64,000 nucleotides of DNA from Neoarius graeffei. Its lineage: Eukaryota; Chordata; Actinopteri; Siluriformes; Ariidae. The notes under the pieces were generated by a model, which did no database searches, was not told where the DNA came from, and was given only the letters and a program-made list of their open reading frames with translations. A program made the position numbers and the translations under genes. Below, piece by piece: positions 1-12,800 of the stretch. Where the stretch lies: the NCBI RefSeq assembly GCF_027579695.1, contig NC_083572.1:16539415-16603414 (forward strand), given 5' to 3'. Every line of letters starts with the position of its first letter. The stretch's first letter is position 1.

Positions 1-1
1 T

Positions 2-136
2 CCCTCGCTGTTCAGTGGTGAAGCACTGCGTGCTTATAAATCTTTGGACAGTTATCTCGACAGAAATTCAGGATTTGTCAGTCCCCCTAAGATGTGGCAT
101 CTTGTAAAGAAGAAAATAACAATCCTCATTGAACGG
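2..136 (+). pseudogene. Transposon-type ORF fragment (LFSGEALRAYKSL)
   Basis: An open stretch from the window edge encodes LFSGEALRAYKSLDSYLD then PPKMWHLVKKK and ends at a donor-like GTAAGT at 131-136. The wording resembles transposon-derived fish proteins that combine THAP and exonuclease-like domains, recalled from memory. It does not match nol11. It runs toward the THAP fragment at 393-668 on the other strand, so the two are not one gene. Confidence 0.35.
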
Positions 137-392
137 GTAAGTCATTTAAGTATTGAGCACTAGAACTGATGCTAGATATATCAGTAGTATCTAGCATAGC
201 ACTGACCAGCCGATTATGGTTGAATCATACATGGCATATATATTTATTTATAAACCCTTATAAGGATTTACTACTAAGACAGTGGTAAATTCTTATAAGT
301 TCTTTACTGTTTTTTTTTTCGTACCACACCGCTAAAGACCCAATCCACCCCCCCAACCCTTTTCTCAGGCTCCCACTTCCTGGAATTTTTTA

Positions 393-668
393 TTAGAGCA
401 AGTCATAAACTTGTGCTGCAAATAACCACATGGATATACTGAAATAAATACATGGCGAACCTGAGATGAAATGGTCACTGCACAGGTGCCAGTGATCGTT
501 CCTTCCAGTCGGTTCCCATGCCTTGTTCTTGTTGTTTGGATCAGCCTGGCCGATAGCAGCAATCCATTTTGCACGTCTGTCAGGGTCTCGTGGCAGCCTA
601 TGAAACTTTCTTCCCGATTTCTGACCTCTCCTGTTGTGGCATTTATATGCCATACAACTCTCCGGCAT
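393..668 (-). pseudogene. THAP-domain exon fragment
   Basis: Read on -, MPESCMAYKCHNRRG, then KFHRLPRDPDRRAKWIAAIG, W.P and LCSDHFISG give the THAP C2CH pattern (C-x4-C ... W ... C-x2-H). THAP domains bind DNA and occur at the N-terminus of P-element and Kolobok transposases and of host THAP proteins. No downstream exon is visible and other THAP fragments occur nearby, so transposon origin is favoured. Confidence 0.7.
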
Positions 669-849
669 TGTGGCACGGTAATATTTGAAGATTTCGGCGA
701 AAAATAATGAAAGTCAGTGTCGGAAATATGGCGTTTAACCGACAAGATGGCGTTTGTCTACAATCTGGAGCGGATGTGACGTCACATGCAAGTGCTCCAT
801 ATGAGCTGATATCCTAGTAGTAGAGTTGCCAATCAGAACATGCGATTGC

Positions 850-1160
850 TCATATCCAGTGAACGTGGATAGGCCCTTTTTTGTGGGATCTGGAGGTTAA
901 AGAAGCAGCCTTGGGCCCATAGGGTTGCTGGTTCGATTCCTGGGACCAGCAGGGAAAAATGTGAGGGAAGTTGAGTGAATGAACAGCACTTTCTCCTCCA
1001 GAAAAAGAGCCAGTCACCAAACCCCCAACTGCTCCCTCGGTGCTGAAGCATAGCTGTCCACTGCTGTGTGCGCGCATGCACGTGCTCATTGCTTAAATGC
1101 AGAGGCAGAATTTCACTGTGCTTGAGTATACATATGATAAATCAAGGCTGTTTCTTCTTC
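850..1160 (+). repeat. SINE-like repeat, second family
   Basis: A box-B-like GGTTCGATTCC near 930-940, a middle section ending AAATGCAGAGGCAGAATTTC, and a tail of ATGATAAATCAAGG form. Related tails occur at 30090-30295 (+) and 44780-45102 (-). tRNA-derived SINE by box B and by the shared tail; the 5' edge is approximate. Confidence 0.55.
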
Positions 1161-1381
1161 GGTTGGTCTAAATCCAAAACGGCTTCCTGTTCACTTGTAC
1201 ACTCGCTACATACGGCGTAACATAACGAGGGTGTAGGGAGTGGAATGCGCTCTGTGTCTGGGGGGGATAATGAACTTGCATCTAGTTGTTTTTTAAATTT
1301 GGAAAGTTGGCACGGTATTTTTAAACAATGTTGAGTGTGCTGTAAATGTCATATAGTCTAAGCTTTCATAGACTGAGGCCA

Positions 1382-2811
1382 TCCTTAAAAAAAATCCGTT
1401 TCCTGTCCACCGGGTGAGCAAAAAAATTTTCAGTCGGGAGGGAGGGATTTTTTTTTTTTAAATATATGGATGGATAAGAAATTGCAGTGCTGTTTGCTTT
1501 TTCTTTCAGTACTTTATTATTACAAAAGCAGACACATTTAATAAAATATGACAGTTTAATCAACTGAAACTTTAAGTTAGCATTTTAAATGCTGACTGCA
1601 ACATTTGCAAAACTTGTACAAAGGTACTTAAAATGTCCGACACACGGACTTTTTGTAGTTCTAAATCGAGCGTTAGGCCTAGTGCGGATGAAATTACACT
1701 ATTAAAATGATCACTGAATGATTTGTTTTTCTGAATCTTTACTATTTTGTTGTTCGCTAGAATACCATTTTGCGATTTCACACTTAAGCAAATGTTTGAA
1801 AACTCCGGATCTCCTTCCTTCATGGTGGCTGCCGTTTTTTTGTGCCGCACGGCGCATGCGCAGAGCTGATTCAGTTCTATATTCTGCGTGGAATGCAGGG
1901 CTTTCCACAAGCGCCGGCCATACAGCCGACTACACAATTAAGTCCAGCCGGCTACTTTAATGACTTTTTGTAGCCCACAGGCTCTAAATATTAATTTTCG
2001 ATTTTAATAAAATTAAATGTTTATCTAACGGACTGACAATAATGTCAAACTGAACCGCACTCATTTAAGTTGTGATTCGCGCTGTTTGTACCGATAATAA
2101 CCACAAATTCCCCGCAGACTTCGTTGATCAAGGAAGAGTAACTCATCCGCGGCCCCGACATGCGGTGTGCGCGCACTCAGCGGAGGCAGTAGTGTTTCGA
2201 GGCTGTCGGAGGGAACAGAAGCAGAGACGACGCTTATTTTGTCTCCGGTAAACCAGTATTCTCTCGTTCAATTACGTGCTGGCATCAAAAGACACCGTTG
2301 GTTGTAAATGAAACCAAACTGAGTGGTTGGAGTGTATTTTCATACACAAATGGAGAAATGTTCGCTGAGTAATTGTGTAGCCCCACTGCAGACCGTTGTC
2401 GTTAATTCATAGCATGCTCAGCTGCGTGAATGCGTCATGCACCGAAACTAAGAGATTTACAAGCCAGGAACGCCTCATGATGCAATACGCAAGAAAAGAA
2501 AAGATTTACTGCCATTTTACTTTGTGTTTGAGTAAAGTGAATAAATAAATGGTCTGTGGAAAATACATTTAATCCTGGGAACTGCATGCACAGGAGTTTT
2601 TGTGTTTACCCCCCCCAGCTACTTATTTGTCATGGCTGGCTAGTATGAGCCTTAGTGGAAAGCCCTGGGAATGCGGAAATGTCAAGTTCGATTTTAGATT
2701 TACGAACCCGAAAAAAATGTCAAAAAACCGGCGTTAAAAAAAAAAAATTTCAACCGCACAAACGGCACTCACCCGGCCGGTGGACCGGAAACAGAACGTT
2801 TTTTAATAATG
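1382..2811. mobile_element. Degenerate TIR element, possibly TTAA-flanked
   Basis: The left end (CCGTTTCCTGTCCACCGGGTGAG near 1397, given here in part) and the inverted right end (CTCACCCGGCCGGTGGACCGG near 2770) match imperfectly. TTAA lies outside both. It holds the unrecognised ORF at 1572-1823 on -. Boundaries are approximate. Confidence 0.35.
1572..1823 (-). CDS. Unrecognised 83-residue ORF
   Basis: Starts at an ATG in an ideal context (GCCACCATGA) and encodes MKEGDPEFSNICLSVKSQNG ... ending SAFKMLT. I do not recognise it. It contains an ILANNKIVKIQ motif and no signal peptide or membrane segment. It lies inside a TIR-like element, so it may be a transposon accessory exon. Confidence 0.3.
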   Translation of the reverse strand: MKEGDPEFSNICLSVKSQNGILANNKIVKIQKNKSFSDHFNSVISSALGLTLDLELQKVRVSDILSTFVQVLQMLQSAFKMLT

Positions 2812-2850
2812 GCCCGACGACGTGAGTCATTAGATTAGAAGTGGTCTTAA

Positions 2851-3542
2851 AGGGGAGCTGAAGTCATTTTTAAACCTGCTTTATTTCTTAACGTGTTATT
2901 CAATTACGTTTTTGGCTTTAGTAACCTTATATCGTGACTCGTATTGGCAACTAATTACAATTAAATATTATACTTATCGGCCTATTCGGTTTTTAGCCGT
3001 GTTGAATTTTAGTTCGTTTGGTCCACAGCAGGCGTCGCTAATCCGCATGATCTTCACAAGACTTGTGCGAGACTTCGAAATGTGAAGCGTCAGCCAGGTG
3101 TCAGTGCCGCCATTTTGAAAACCGCTTTCCAAACGAAATATTGCACAAAAACGAGTTTAAATGAGTTACTGCCTACTTTTTTCAACCTTTCCCGATTGCT
3201 GTCAAAACAAACAAAACTTCCGGCTTGATTACGTCAGCATTCGAAAGAGGGCACGCACGCGTCTTTTGACAACGTTGGCAGACGTCGGTCACTTTGATTT
3301 CCGCTGTACGTTTTACTTCCGTCCTACGATGTCTCGCACAGGTCTCGACGAATCTCGTTTATGGCCGTTGCTTTGACACATGGACTGATGTACTATATCA
3401 CACAGCATATTTCAAACACTCATAACTTGCGATAGCAGTGACAGAATACTGCAGCTATCAGAAATGCATTCCGACTGTATATTTAATAAAATGAGAGAAA
3501 TAGAATTTTGATGATAAAAAAAAAATTGCCTTCAGTTCTCCT
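2851..3542. mobile_element. TTAA-flanked MITE, copy A (Kolobok/piggyBac-like)
   Basis: Flanked by TTAA at 2847-2850 and 3543-3546, with inverted ends AGGGGAGCTGAAG and AGGAGAACTGAAG. About 690 bases, no transposase. The same family occurs at 10945-12915 and 28411-29961. TTAA duplications are typical of Kolobok and piggyBac; THAP fragments in the window favour Kolobok. Confidence 0.75.
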
Positions 3543-3622
3543 TTAATCCGAAATGATCGTTTTTCCACGTGAAATAGTAATGCAGAAATGCTTCTTATTT
3601 CTGACTGATCCTCTTTCCTCAG

Positions 3623-3829
3623 TACGCAGCGGTGGTGTGTATGAGAGCGTTCTGGTGGCTCGACCTGCGGTTTCTGCGCCGGCTGAAGAAATTCAGGCTC
3701 TGCCGCGCTCTCTGGTCTTACAGCTACCCGCAGGAGACGGAGAGCTGAGCTGCGCCTCGCTCCTGCCTCTCGACCAGGCTCACGTGGCTGTGGTGGGAGT
3801 CCCACATCCCTCAGCCGGAACTGGGAAAG
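3623..3829 (+). CDS. nol11: nol11 exon a (first in window)
   Basis: Acceptor tttcctcAG precedes 3623 and donor GTACCG follows 3829. The exon starts with the last two bases of a codon and ends in phase 1. It encodes the stretch containing [14 protein letters not shown], like the human ALTALDQDHVAVLG region. It is the leftmost nol11 exon visible. Confidence 0.9.
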
Positions 3830-6800
3830 GTACCGCACGCTCACGCAGCGAGAGTCTCGTTTCATCTCACCTAGACTGTGTTCCAGATGATTCTAGACAT
3901 CTTGTCATTTTGAACTGGTTGTTTCTTGTAGATTTCCTGTGTCTGTGGAACACACACTTTCAGACTCTGCAGGCTGCCAGAGAGCTTCCAGGCAGGATAT
4001 ATGGCCAGGTCAGTTGTATATATTTACACACACTGATGAGTGGCCAGGGGAGTATGGAATCAGTTTTGTGCCAGGTTTTGTTTGACGTAATTTATTTTGG
4101 TTGCGATTCCAGCTTTCTCGTTTGCGCTCCCTGACTTTTTGCTTGCAGTTTTGGCACAAACTTCACGTGTGGGTGGGCTGTCCAGGAATGCATTCCCATT
4201 GGCTAACTTGTGTTTGACTGACAGCTACGCTCAGCGATTCCCCGGAGGCTGTTGCGGCCATTTCCTACTCGGATTTTGTACTACTGCAACGCATACAACA
4301 CATTTGTCCCGTACTTACACTTGGTTGAATTAATTCAGTATCATAGTCGCCACTGAAGTCCACTCGATCCTTGTTTACCGTCAATGGATTGGTCACTCGT
4401 CAAACAGTCCGCCAGAATCCGAGTAGGGAATGGCTGAGCGTAGCTGTCAGTCAAACACAAGTTAGCCAATGGGAATGCATTCCTGGACAGCCCACCCACA
4501 CGTGAAGTTTGTGCCAAAACTGCAAGCAAAAAGTCAGGGAACGCAAACACGAGAGCTGGAATCGCAACCAAAATAAATTACGTCAAACAAAACTGAGAAA
4601 GACGCGGAGCAAAAATAAAAGGTTTCTGAAGAGTAATAGACTGATATTTTGCACGATTACACGAATAATTTGTTTGCCAGTCTAAAAAAATTGATTTTTT
4701 TTTTTGATTTGTCGTTTTTGTTGGATATTTCAAAAGTATTGTATGAACATTTTGGCACAAAATTGATTCCATAGGGGAGCCCTCACCAGAGAAAAGTCAC
4801 CGAATGTAGGATCCCGACCTCAGACCTGCGCTAGCATCCTGTATTTTCGGGACGTGGCAGACGGAATGCGATTAACATCCTAAAAACAAATTGCACGAAG
4901 TTAACCCTGTCGTTAATAAACCACTTTTATCCCCATTCTAAAACGATCAAGTGGTGTGTACCAAGGTGTCGGATTCGACATACAGAGCTCGCCTACATTT
5001 TATTTATTTATTTATTTATTTATTTTAAAATTTATTAAAAGGTGAAGAATCACCACCATGCTATCTTTGCAAGACATCGTTGACAAACACATTTTATTTT
5101 ACCCTTCTGCCCTGGACGAAAGGCCACAAGAGACCGTTTGTTTGTTTGTTTGTTTTGTTTTTACTCATAAAATGCCTTGGAGGATGATTTTAAGAAGGTG
5201 TCGCGACCAAAAATGTTCAGGGTTATGTAGTTTTAATTTTCAGCTATTGCCATTGCACGTCGTCTGTCCACAATTCGCTACTCCTCCTCCCTCCTTGAGC
5301 AGGGCTCGAAATTAACTTTTTTTCTTTGTGTCCCCCAGTGGTCCCGAATTCTGTGTTGTATTGTCCCGAATGGAAGCAATAGTGTCCCCATTTTTTTCCT
5401 CTCTGAAATAACCAGTGGTTAATATTATCATATGAAGTTACTATTATATTTGTAACTATGCGATTTTGAACCCTTTATATCATTTTTACAATAAGACACA
5501 AGCAACACGTCCTATACATCATCTATTTCAAAATTAGTTATTGCATTTTCAGTTTATTAAACTTTGGCGATCTCACTGTATGAATAGATACCCGTTTATT
5601 TAAAGGGGCCAACTAGCTCATTCAGAAAATGTTTCAACTCCCTACGTCTGCAGTACACTTTAGTTGAAAATAAGACCCCTTTTATGTTCATTTCATCTAC
5701 TTATACCTTGAATATCTGTTGGCACTTATAAGGCCAACTTATCATTTTCACCATTACCGTTATCCATTTTTATGAACTTTCCGTTATCCCTTTTATGAAC
5801 TTTCGCTGCCGAAACGTGGGTGCAAATGTTAGCAACATCAGCATAGTGGCAGCAGGTCCGAGCCTAGTTGTGCTGCTGACTGACTAAACTTTCTGAACTA
5901 GAAAGACACCAAGAAAACTCACTTATTCTGTTGAACGGTATCTTCCGTCAATATCATCCACATCATTCCTGTTGTATTTTATAACGTGTCTAACAGTGTT
6001 CATTAAGTTCATTCAGTTGCTAGCGTTGCCTGCAGACCAGGCGAGGACACTTTGGATCCTGAAGGTCCCGGAGACGTTATGTCTGGGCTTTCAGTTTCTT
6101 CCCCGCGGTCGGTCCGCTTCAACCACTTCAGCATTTTTGTTCTGGCAAGAGTCGGCGCAGCGTGTGCGGTAGCAATTCCATTCCAAGTCCATATAATGCG
6201 GACTCCGGCCGAAGATTCTAGAACAGAATGCGCTGCTCTGTAGCCTACTGATGCAGGTGCATCGAAAGTGTAGCTACTATGTATTTTTCGCTGTTAACGT
6301 TTTAAAATTAAAATTGACAAATTAGGTGAATGTCTACGTATGTGTTACGGCTTTGTAAATAATATTAATGTAGAACTTTTTTCTAGATCTGTTTTTTTCC
6401 ATTGTCCCGGGATTGTCCCAGATATGATAATTTTGTGTCCCGATGACATTTTTTATGGTCCCCGGGACGTCGGGACACCGTTAGTTTCGAGCGCTGTCCT
6501 TGAGTTTTCAATGGATTTTGATTTGTTTGTTTCGTTTGGAAGATCTAATCACTCTGCACAAAAGTTACTCCCTGGTTTTGTGATTTCTCATTAACAAGCT
6601 GCTAATTACGCCAGTTAATGAACTTTCAGGAGAATCGCGACTCCTCACGGAGTTTTCAATGGATTTTGGTTCTGATTGCTTTGAAGGTCTAATTGTTCTC
6701 ATGAAGAGCAACTGAGCTAATTCTAAACGAGTCTGGTATCTCATGGCGCGGCCGTGTGAGCGACTGCGTCACTGGTTTATCTGTCGAGTCATTGTAATAT

Positions 6801-9800
6801 CTGCTAGACATGTTTTTGCCATTATATGTTCGCGTCTTGGGTGCTGACATGGTATTAAAAAAAAAAAAATAGGCACCCTGTGAGTACATGTGGCGACTGC
6901 TTATAAATAAAATAGTTTTCTGATCCATACAGTAAATCTAGCATATATGCAGTGGTGCTTGAAAGTTTGTGAACCCTTTAGAATTTTCTATATTTCTGCA
7001 TAAATGTGACCTAAAACATCAGATTTTCACACAAGTCCTAAAAGTAGATAAAGAGAACCCAGTTAAACAAATGAGACAAAAATATTATACTTGGTCATTT
7101 ATTTATTGAGGAAAATGATCCAATATTACATATCTGTGAGTGGCAAAAGTATGTGAACCTCTAGGATTAGCAGTTAAATTGAAGGTGAAATTAGAGTCAG
7201 GTGTTTTCAATCAATGGGATGACAATCAGGTGTGAGTGGGCACCCTGTTTTATTTAAAGAACAGGGATCTATCAAAGTCTGATCTTCACAACACGTGTTT
7301 GTGGAAATGTATCATGGCACGAACAAAGGAGATTTCTGAGGACCTCAGAAAAAGCGTTGTTGATGCTCATCAGGCTGGAAAAGGTTACAAAACCATCTCT
7401 AAAGAGTTTGGACTCCACCAATCCACAGTCAGACAGATTGTGTACAAATGGAGGAAATTTAAGACCATTGTTACCCTCCCCAGGAGTGGCCGACCAACAA
7501 AGATCACTCCAAGAGCAATGCGTGTAATAGTCGGCAAGGTCACAAAGGACCCCAGGGTAACTTCTAAGCAACTGAAGGCCTCTCTCACATTGGCTAATGT
7601 TAATGTTCATGAGTCCACCATCAGGAGAACACTGAACAACAATGGTGTGCATGGCAGGGTTGCAAGGAGAAAGCCACTGCTCTCCAAAAAGAACATTGCT
7701 GCTTGTCTGCAGTTTGCTAAAGATCACGTGGACAAGCCAGAAGGCTATTGGAAAAAATGTTTTGTGGACGGATGAGACCAAAATAGAACTTTTTGGTTTA
7801 AATGAGAAGCATTATGTTTGGAGAAAGGAAAACACTGCATTCCCGCATAAGAACCTTATCCCATCTGTGAAACATGGTGGTGGTAGTATCATGGTTTGGG
7901 CCTGTTTTGCTGCATCTGGGCCAGGACGGCTTGCCATCATTGATGGAACAATGAATTCTGAATTATACCAGTGAATTCTAATGGAAAATGTCAGGACATC
8001 TGTCCATGAACTGAATCTCAAGAGAAGGTGGGTCATGCAGCAAGACAATGACCCTAAGCACACAAGTCGTTCTACCAAAGAATGCTTAAAGAAGAATAAA
8101 GTTGATGTTTTGGAATGGCCAAGTCAAAGTCCTGACCTTTAATCCAATGGAAATGTTGTGGAAGGACCTGAAGTGAGCAGTTCATGTGAGGAAACCCACC
8201 AACATCCCAGAGTTGAAGCTGTTCTGTATGGAGGAACGGGCTAAAATTCCTCCAAGCCGGTGTGCAGGACTGATCAACAGTTACCAGAAACATTTAGTTG
8301 CAGTTATTGCTGCACAAGGGGGTCACACCAGATACTGAAAGCAAAGGTTCACATACTTTTGCCACTCAGATATGTAATATTGGATCATTTTCCTCAGTAA
8401 ATAAATGACCAAGTATAATATTTTTGTCTCATTTGTTTAACTGGGTTCTCTTTATCTACTTTTAGGACTTGTGCGAAAATCTGATTGTTTTGGGTCATAT
8501 TTATGCAGGAATATAGAAAATGCTAAAGGGTTCACAAACTTTCAAGCACCACTGTATATGTTCTCAATTATACTTGCTTCATCTCTTGTGAGCAGCATCA
8601 GGGCTTGGAGTATTTTGTTGACTGTTTTGTTCAAAATAGTGCTGTGACCTATATTTTCAAAATAGTTAAAGCGCTTGTTCATGAATTGTCTTCGAAGCAT
8701 TGTTTAGTACTCGTGAGCATGCTTTGTTTCACAAGACTAAAATGAAAAAATTAAAGCGACTAGCTGGCGATATCGGCTTCTCAATATATCTGCCAAAAAA
8801 ACTTTCATTTGACCCGTCAGAAGAACCAAAATGTAAATTTTCTTAAAATAAACCCCACTTGATATCGAATCAGTAGCCTCGGCGAACCATAAGGTGAATT
8901 TCATTTCTCTTTTTATCTTCCGATACTGTGAAGGAGTTATAACAAGGTTTCTCTTGTTTCGTCTCTGGTTCTGACTGGTTCCGAAGTTTATCAAGAAGTA
9001 GAACGGGTAATCGAACTTGATGAGGATAAGTGCTGATTGGTTACAAAGTTTCGCGATCGTTACACTCCTTTTGTTGCCCAAACAAACTACAGATCATTTG
9101 TGATCTAGAAATATCTTCCATGTATCGTTATATAATTATGACTGGTTATGTTTATCACATACAGTGATTACATTACCGCATCAGGAATTAATTTTAAACT
9201 GCAGTAACTCGTGTATAAAATCTCACGTTTTGCCAGCTCATGTGATCAGATTGGCTGACGGATTGCGCACTAGTTAGGCTTTCGTCTAAACCAGGGAACA
9301 GGAACGCTGCGCCCTCTTAAGGCCAATTTATGCTGACAATGCAGTCCTCGCAGATAGCGTCCGCGTAGCCCCCCACCCTTCGCAGACGCTCTGCGCGCAC
9401 CTCCCAAAAATTATGACCACCGCAGAAGCCTCGCAGACAGCGTCACAGACAAGAGGGCTCTGATTGGTCCACTCTACATCTGCTGTACACGCACTTCCGC
9501 TTCCCTACTTTCCCGGTTTGGTTTGTTTCCACGATCGCCATTTTTAAAAACACGAGCGAAGAGGGAGCAGCACGAAGAGCGGTTGATCGAGGAAGTGAGG
9601 AAGTACGTACATCTATACGACTCCAGTTCTAGTCATTATAAGTAACCGGAGGATAAACACTCCACTAACCACACCCACCAACTACTCCTAGTGACTTCGC
9701 GACTTTGCGCCCCCTTGCGTTGTGGCGGTGAATAACATCGCGCACGCCTATTACTCCCCGCTCAACAATAAATTACAACTGTCTGAGAAAAGCTATCTGC

Positions 9801-12800
9801 GAAAGCCTTGTCGCAAGAGCATGCAGAGGCCCTTACTCTCGGCGTGCGCCCCCTTACCGAAATGCCGATTGAACCCCAAGTCACTTATATGCTACCGCAC
9901 AACATGCAATCTTTCTCAAAACGATCTTTTCTCCGTGAAAACATCCCAGCAACACCACATGACAATGTGTCTGATCATCAAATACGTTATAATTACTCCA
10001 GAAATATTCCAATCATAGTAGATGCACCGTCAGACGGTGCAAAAACGATCCGAATTGGCGTTTTCCACACTGAGGCGCCATGTTTAGTTGTTTACTTGTC
10101 GCGGCTGCTCTCGCGAGATTTGACCTGGGTCACATACAAGGTCAGCTGACTTATAGAGTGAGATTTCTCGAGACTGAATGACCTTTCACCCACCGGCACG
10201 GGAGCTTTTGACAGAAGTAGTTCGCGAGTTGTTTTTGTTGACACTTGGGCACTTAAAGATGTCATCCCACGGCACGAAGCGGAAGAAAGCCAAAGACTGT
10301 CCGGGGCAGAAGATGATTACTACTTTCTTTTTCAATGTTGACAGACAATTTGTTAGAATTTCCCTCTCAGATAGCCTCAGAATGTCCCATTGTAGTCTCA
10401 ATTTTTCAAAGGCTTCGCACGGCGGGGGGGACAACTGGCACCATCCCCCTCCCCCCGCTTCGCTCCCTCGCCATGGTGAGCACCTTCATACTAAATTTTT
10501 CTAGAAAAAACCCTACTAGTCGATCTTCAGTGGTGTTCTAATACGTAACAGCATCCAGTGGTGCTCAGAAAGGTTTTCGAATACAGAAGGCCTCTGCCGA
10601 GAAGATCCAGGCGGAATTAACAGGCTGTGTTTAGAAGTTGCCTTGTACTCTGGTGTGATACAGCGTGCACACACACCCTCTTAACTACAGTAAAGTTGGT
10701 GTGTAGAATAATGAGTTGAATCTGCCGATTCTGATGTGCTGTCTCGTTACTTGTAGGATAATGGCGATGACTGACTGACTGTGTGTTTCCTGTCTTGTCT
10801 GTGCAGATGTGGTGTTACTCCAGCAAGCTGTTTGTGTGTCATGGGAAAACGCTCTCTGTCATTCCCTTCGAGTGTCAGAAGTCATCTCTGGCCAGTGCCT
10901 TGGGGAAGCTGAAACAGACCGCCGCTAACGGTAGGACGCTTTAAAGGAGAACTGAAGGCAAATTTTTTTTCATCATCAAAATTCTATTTCTCTCCTTTTA
11001 TTGAATACAGGAATGCATTTTTGATAGCTGCAGTATTTTGTCAGTGCTATAGCAAGTTATGAGTGTTTGAAATACGCTCTGTAATATATCAGTGCGCATG
11101 TCAAAGCAACGGCCGTAAACGAGATTCGTCGGGACCCGTGCGAGACATCGTAGGACGGAAGTAAAACGTACACCGGAAATCAAAGTGACCAATATTCGCC
11201 AATGTTCCCGGTGTCCAAAATCACTCGCTCGTTCACTACTCACTACATAGGGGACTCACTATATAGAGGACTATTGGTGAAATGAAAAAAAAAAAACGCT
11301 TTCGGGCACAACTCCGTCGCACTGGTGTTTACGTCATTACTGTCGCACAATTGAAACGTGCCAGATCAGTCGGCTGGTGGGTTTTCAAAATAATAAACAC
11401 ATGCGTGTGTGTTTTGTGATCAATCCATCTTATACTGAGCGTATTTCCCATGTTAATTAATACAAAGTACGTGCATCTTTCAGTTCTTTTAAATCAAGGC
11501 TGAATACTTTCTTCTTTGAGACTTTTTAACTTGATTTCTTTTAGCGCGACTGCAAAAACAGACGCGCGCGCCCTCTTTCGACCGCTGACGCAATCAAGCC
11601 GGAAGTTGTGTTTTTGTTTTGATAGCAATCAGGAAAGTTTGAAGAAAAGTAGGCAGTAATTAGCCTGGCTAACGCGACTTCAGAGCTCTACGAGCTATTG
11701 GTCTGGCCAAGATATTCAGCCCAACCGTTTCCCAGAGCCCGTGGTTGACCCGCCTCCCTAAAATGCTTCAGTTTGTTACTGGTCGAAGCCAGAAAAGGCT
11801 GTGACGAAGCTTAAACCAATCACATCACTCTTTCCTCTGACGTATGTGACACGACGGGGCTAACTGGTAGATTAAACTCTTACCGAAGCCGGTCGGGAGC
11901 AAGGCGAAAACGTCCTTCCTTTCAATAAATACCTCCAGGGCTGCTCTTTGCTCCGTTTTCAATGAGAACTTGCTCCATGTTCGTAATGTTTCTAGTGAAT
12001 GAAGTGCTTCCGGCATAGATTCTGTAAACAATCTATGGCTTCCGGTCGCAGTTCTACTACGTCACTGCCTTGAACACGCCTCTACCCAGGGCCGTTGGAG
12101 ATGCTCAAAGTTGATTGGCTCCTGATTTTTCCGGAGCTTGGAAGAGCTGGAGATAGCTTGCCTGGCCAGACTAAGCTCGCAACAGGCTCTCGTGTTGCGT
12201 CACGCTTAGGATGGGCGGGCCCGGGCTAGGCAGTAATAGTCATTTAAACTCATTTTTGTGCCATGTTTTTCGTTTGGAAAAAGAGTTTTCAAAAATGGCA
12301 GCGCTGACACTTGACGTTTCGAAGTCTCGTGAAGATCGTGCGGATAATAGTTCGACCAAACGAACTAAATTCAACACGGCTAAAAACCGAACGGGCCGAT
12401 AAGTCTCATCTCATTATCTCTAGCCGCTTTATCCTGTTCTACAGGGTCGCAGGCGAGCTGGAGCCTATCCCAGCTGACTATGGGCGAAAGGCGGGGTACA
12501 CCCTGGACAAGTCGCCAGGTCATCACAGGGCTGACACATAGACACAGACAACCATTCACACTCACATTCACACCTACGGTCAATTTAGAGTCACCAGTTA
12601 ACCTAACCTGCATGTCTTTGGACTGTGGGGGAAACCGGAGCACCCGGAGGAAACCCACGCGGACACGGGGAGAACATGCAAACTCCGCACAGAAAGACCT
12701 TCGCCAGCCACAGGGCTCAAACCCGGACCTTCTTGCTGTGAGGCGACAGCGCTAACCACTACACCACCGTGCCGCCCAGGCCGATGAGTATAATATTTAA

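Noticed and set aside
2-136. Possible upstream nol11 exon, because it ends at a GTAAGT
   Set aside because: The encoded sequence does not resemble NOL11 and does resemble transposon-derived proteins.
12380-12755. ORFs on both strands within SINE copies (also at 45453, 46320, 46874, 47252, 60447, 60496)
   Set aside because: The same peptides recur wherever the SINE does, on either strand. They are chance frames in a noncoding repeat.
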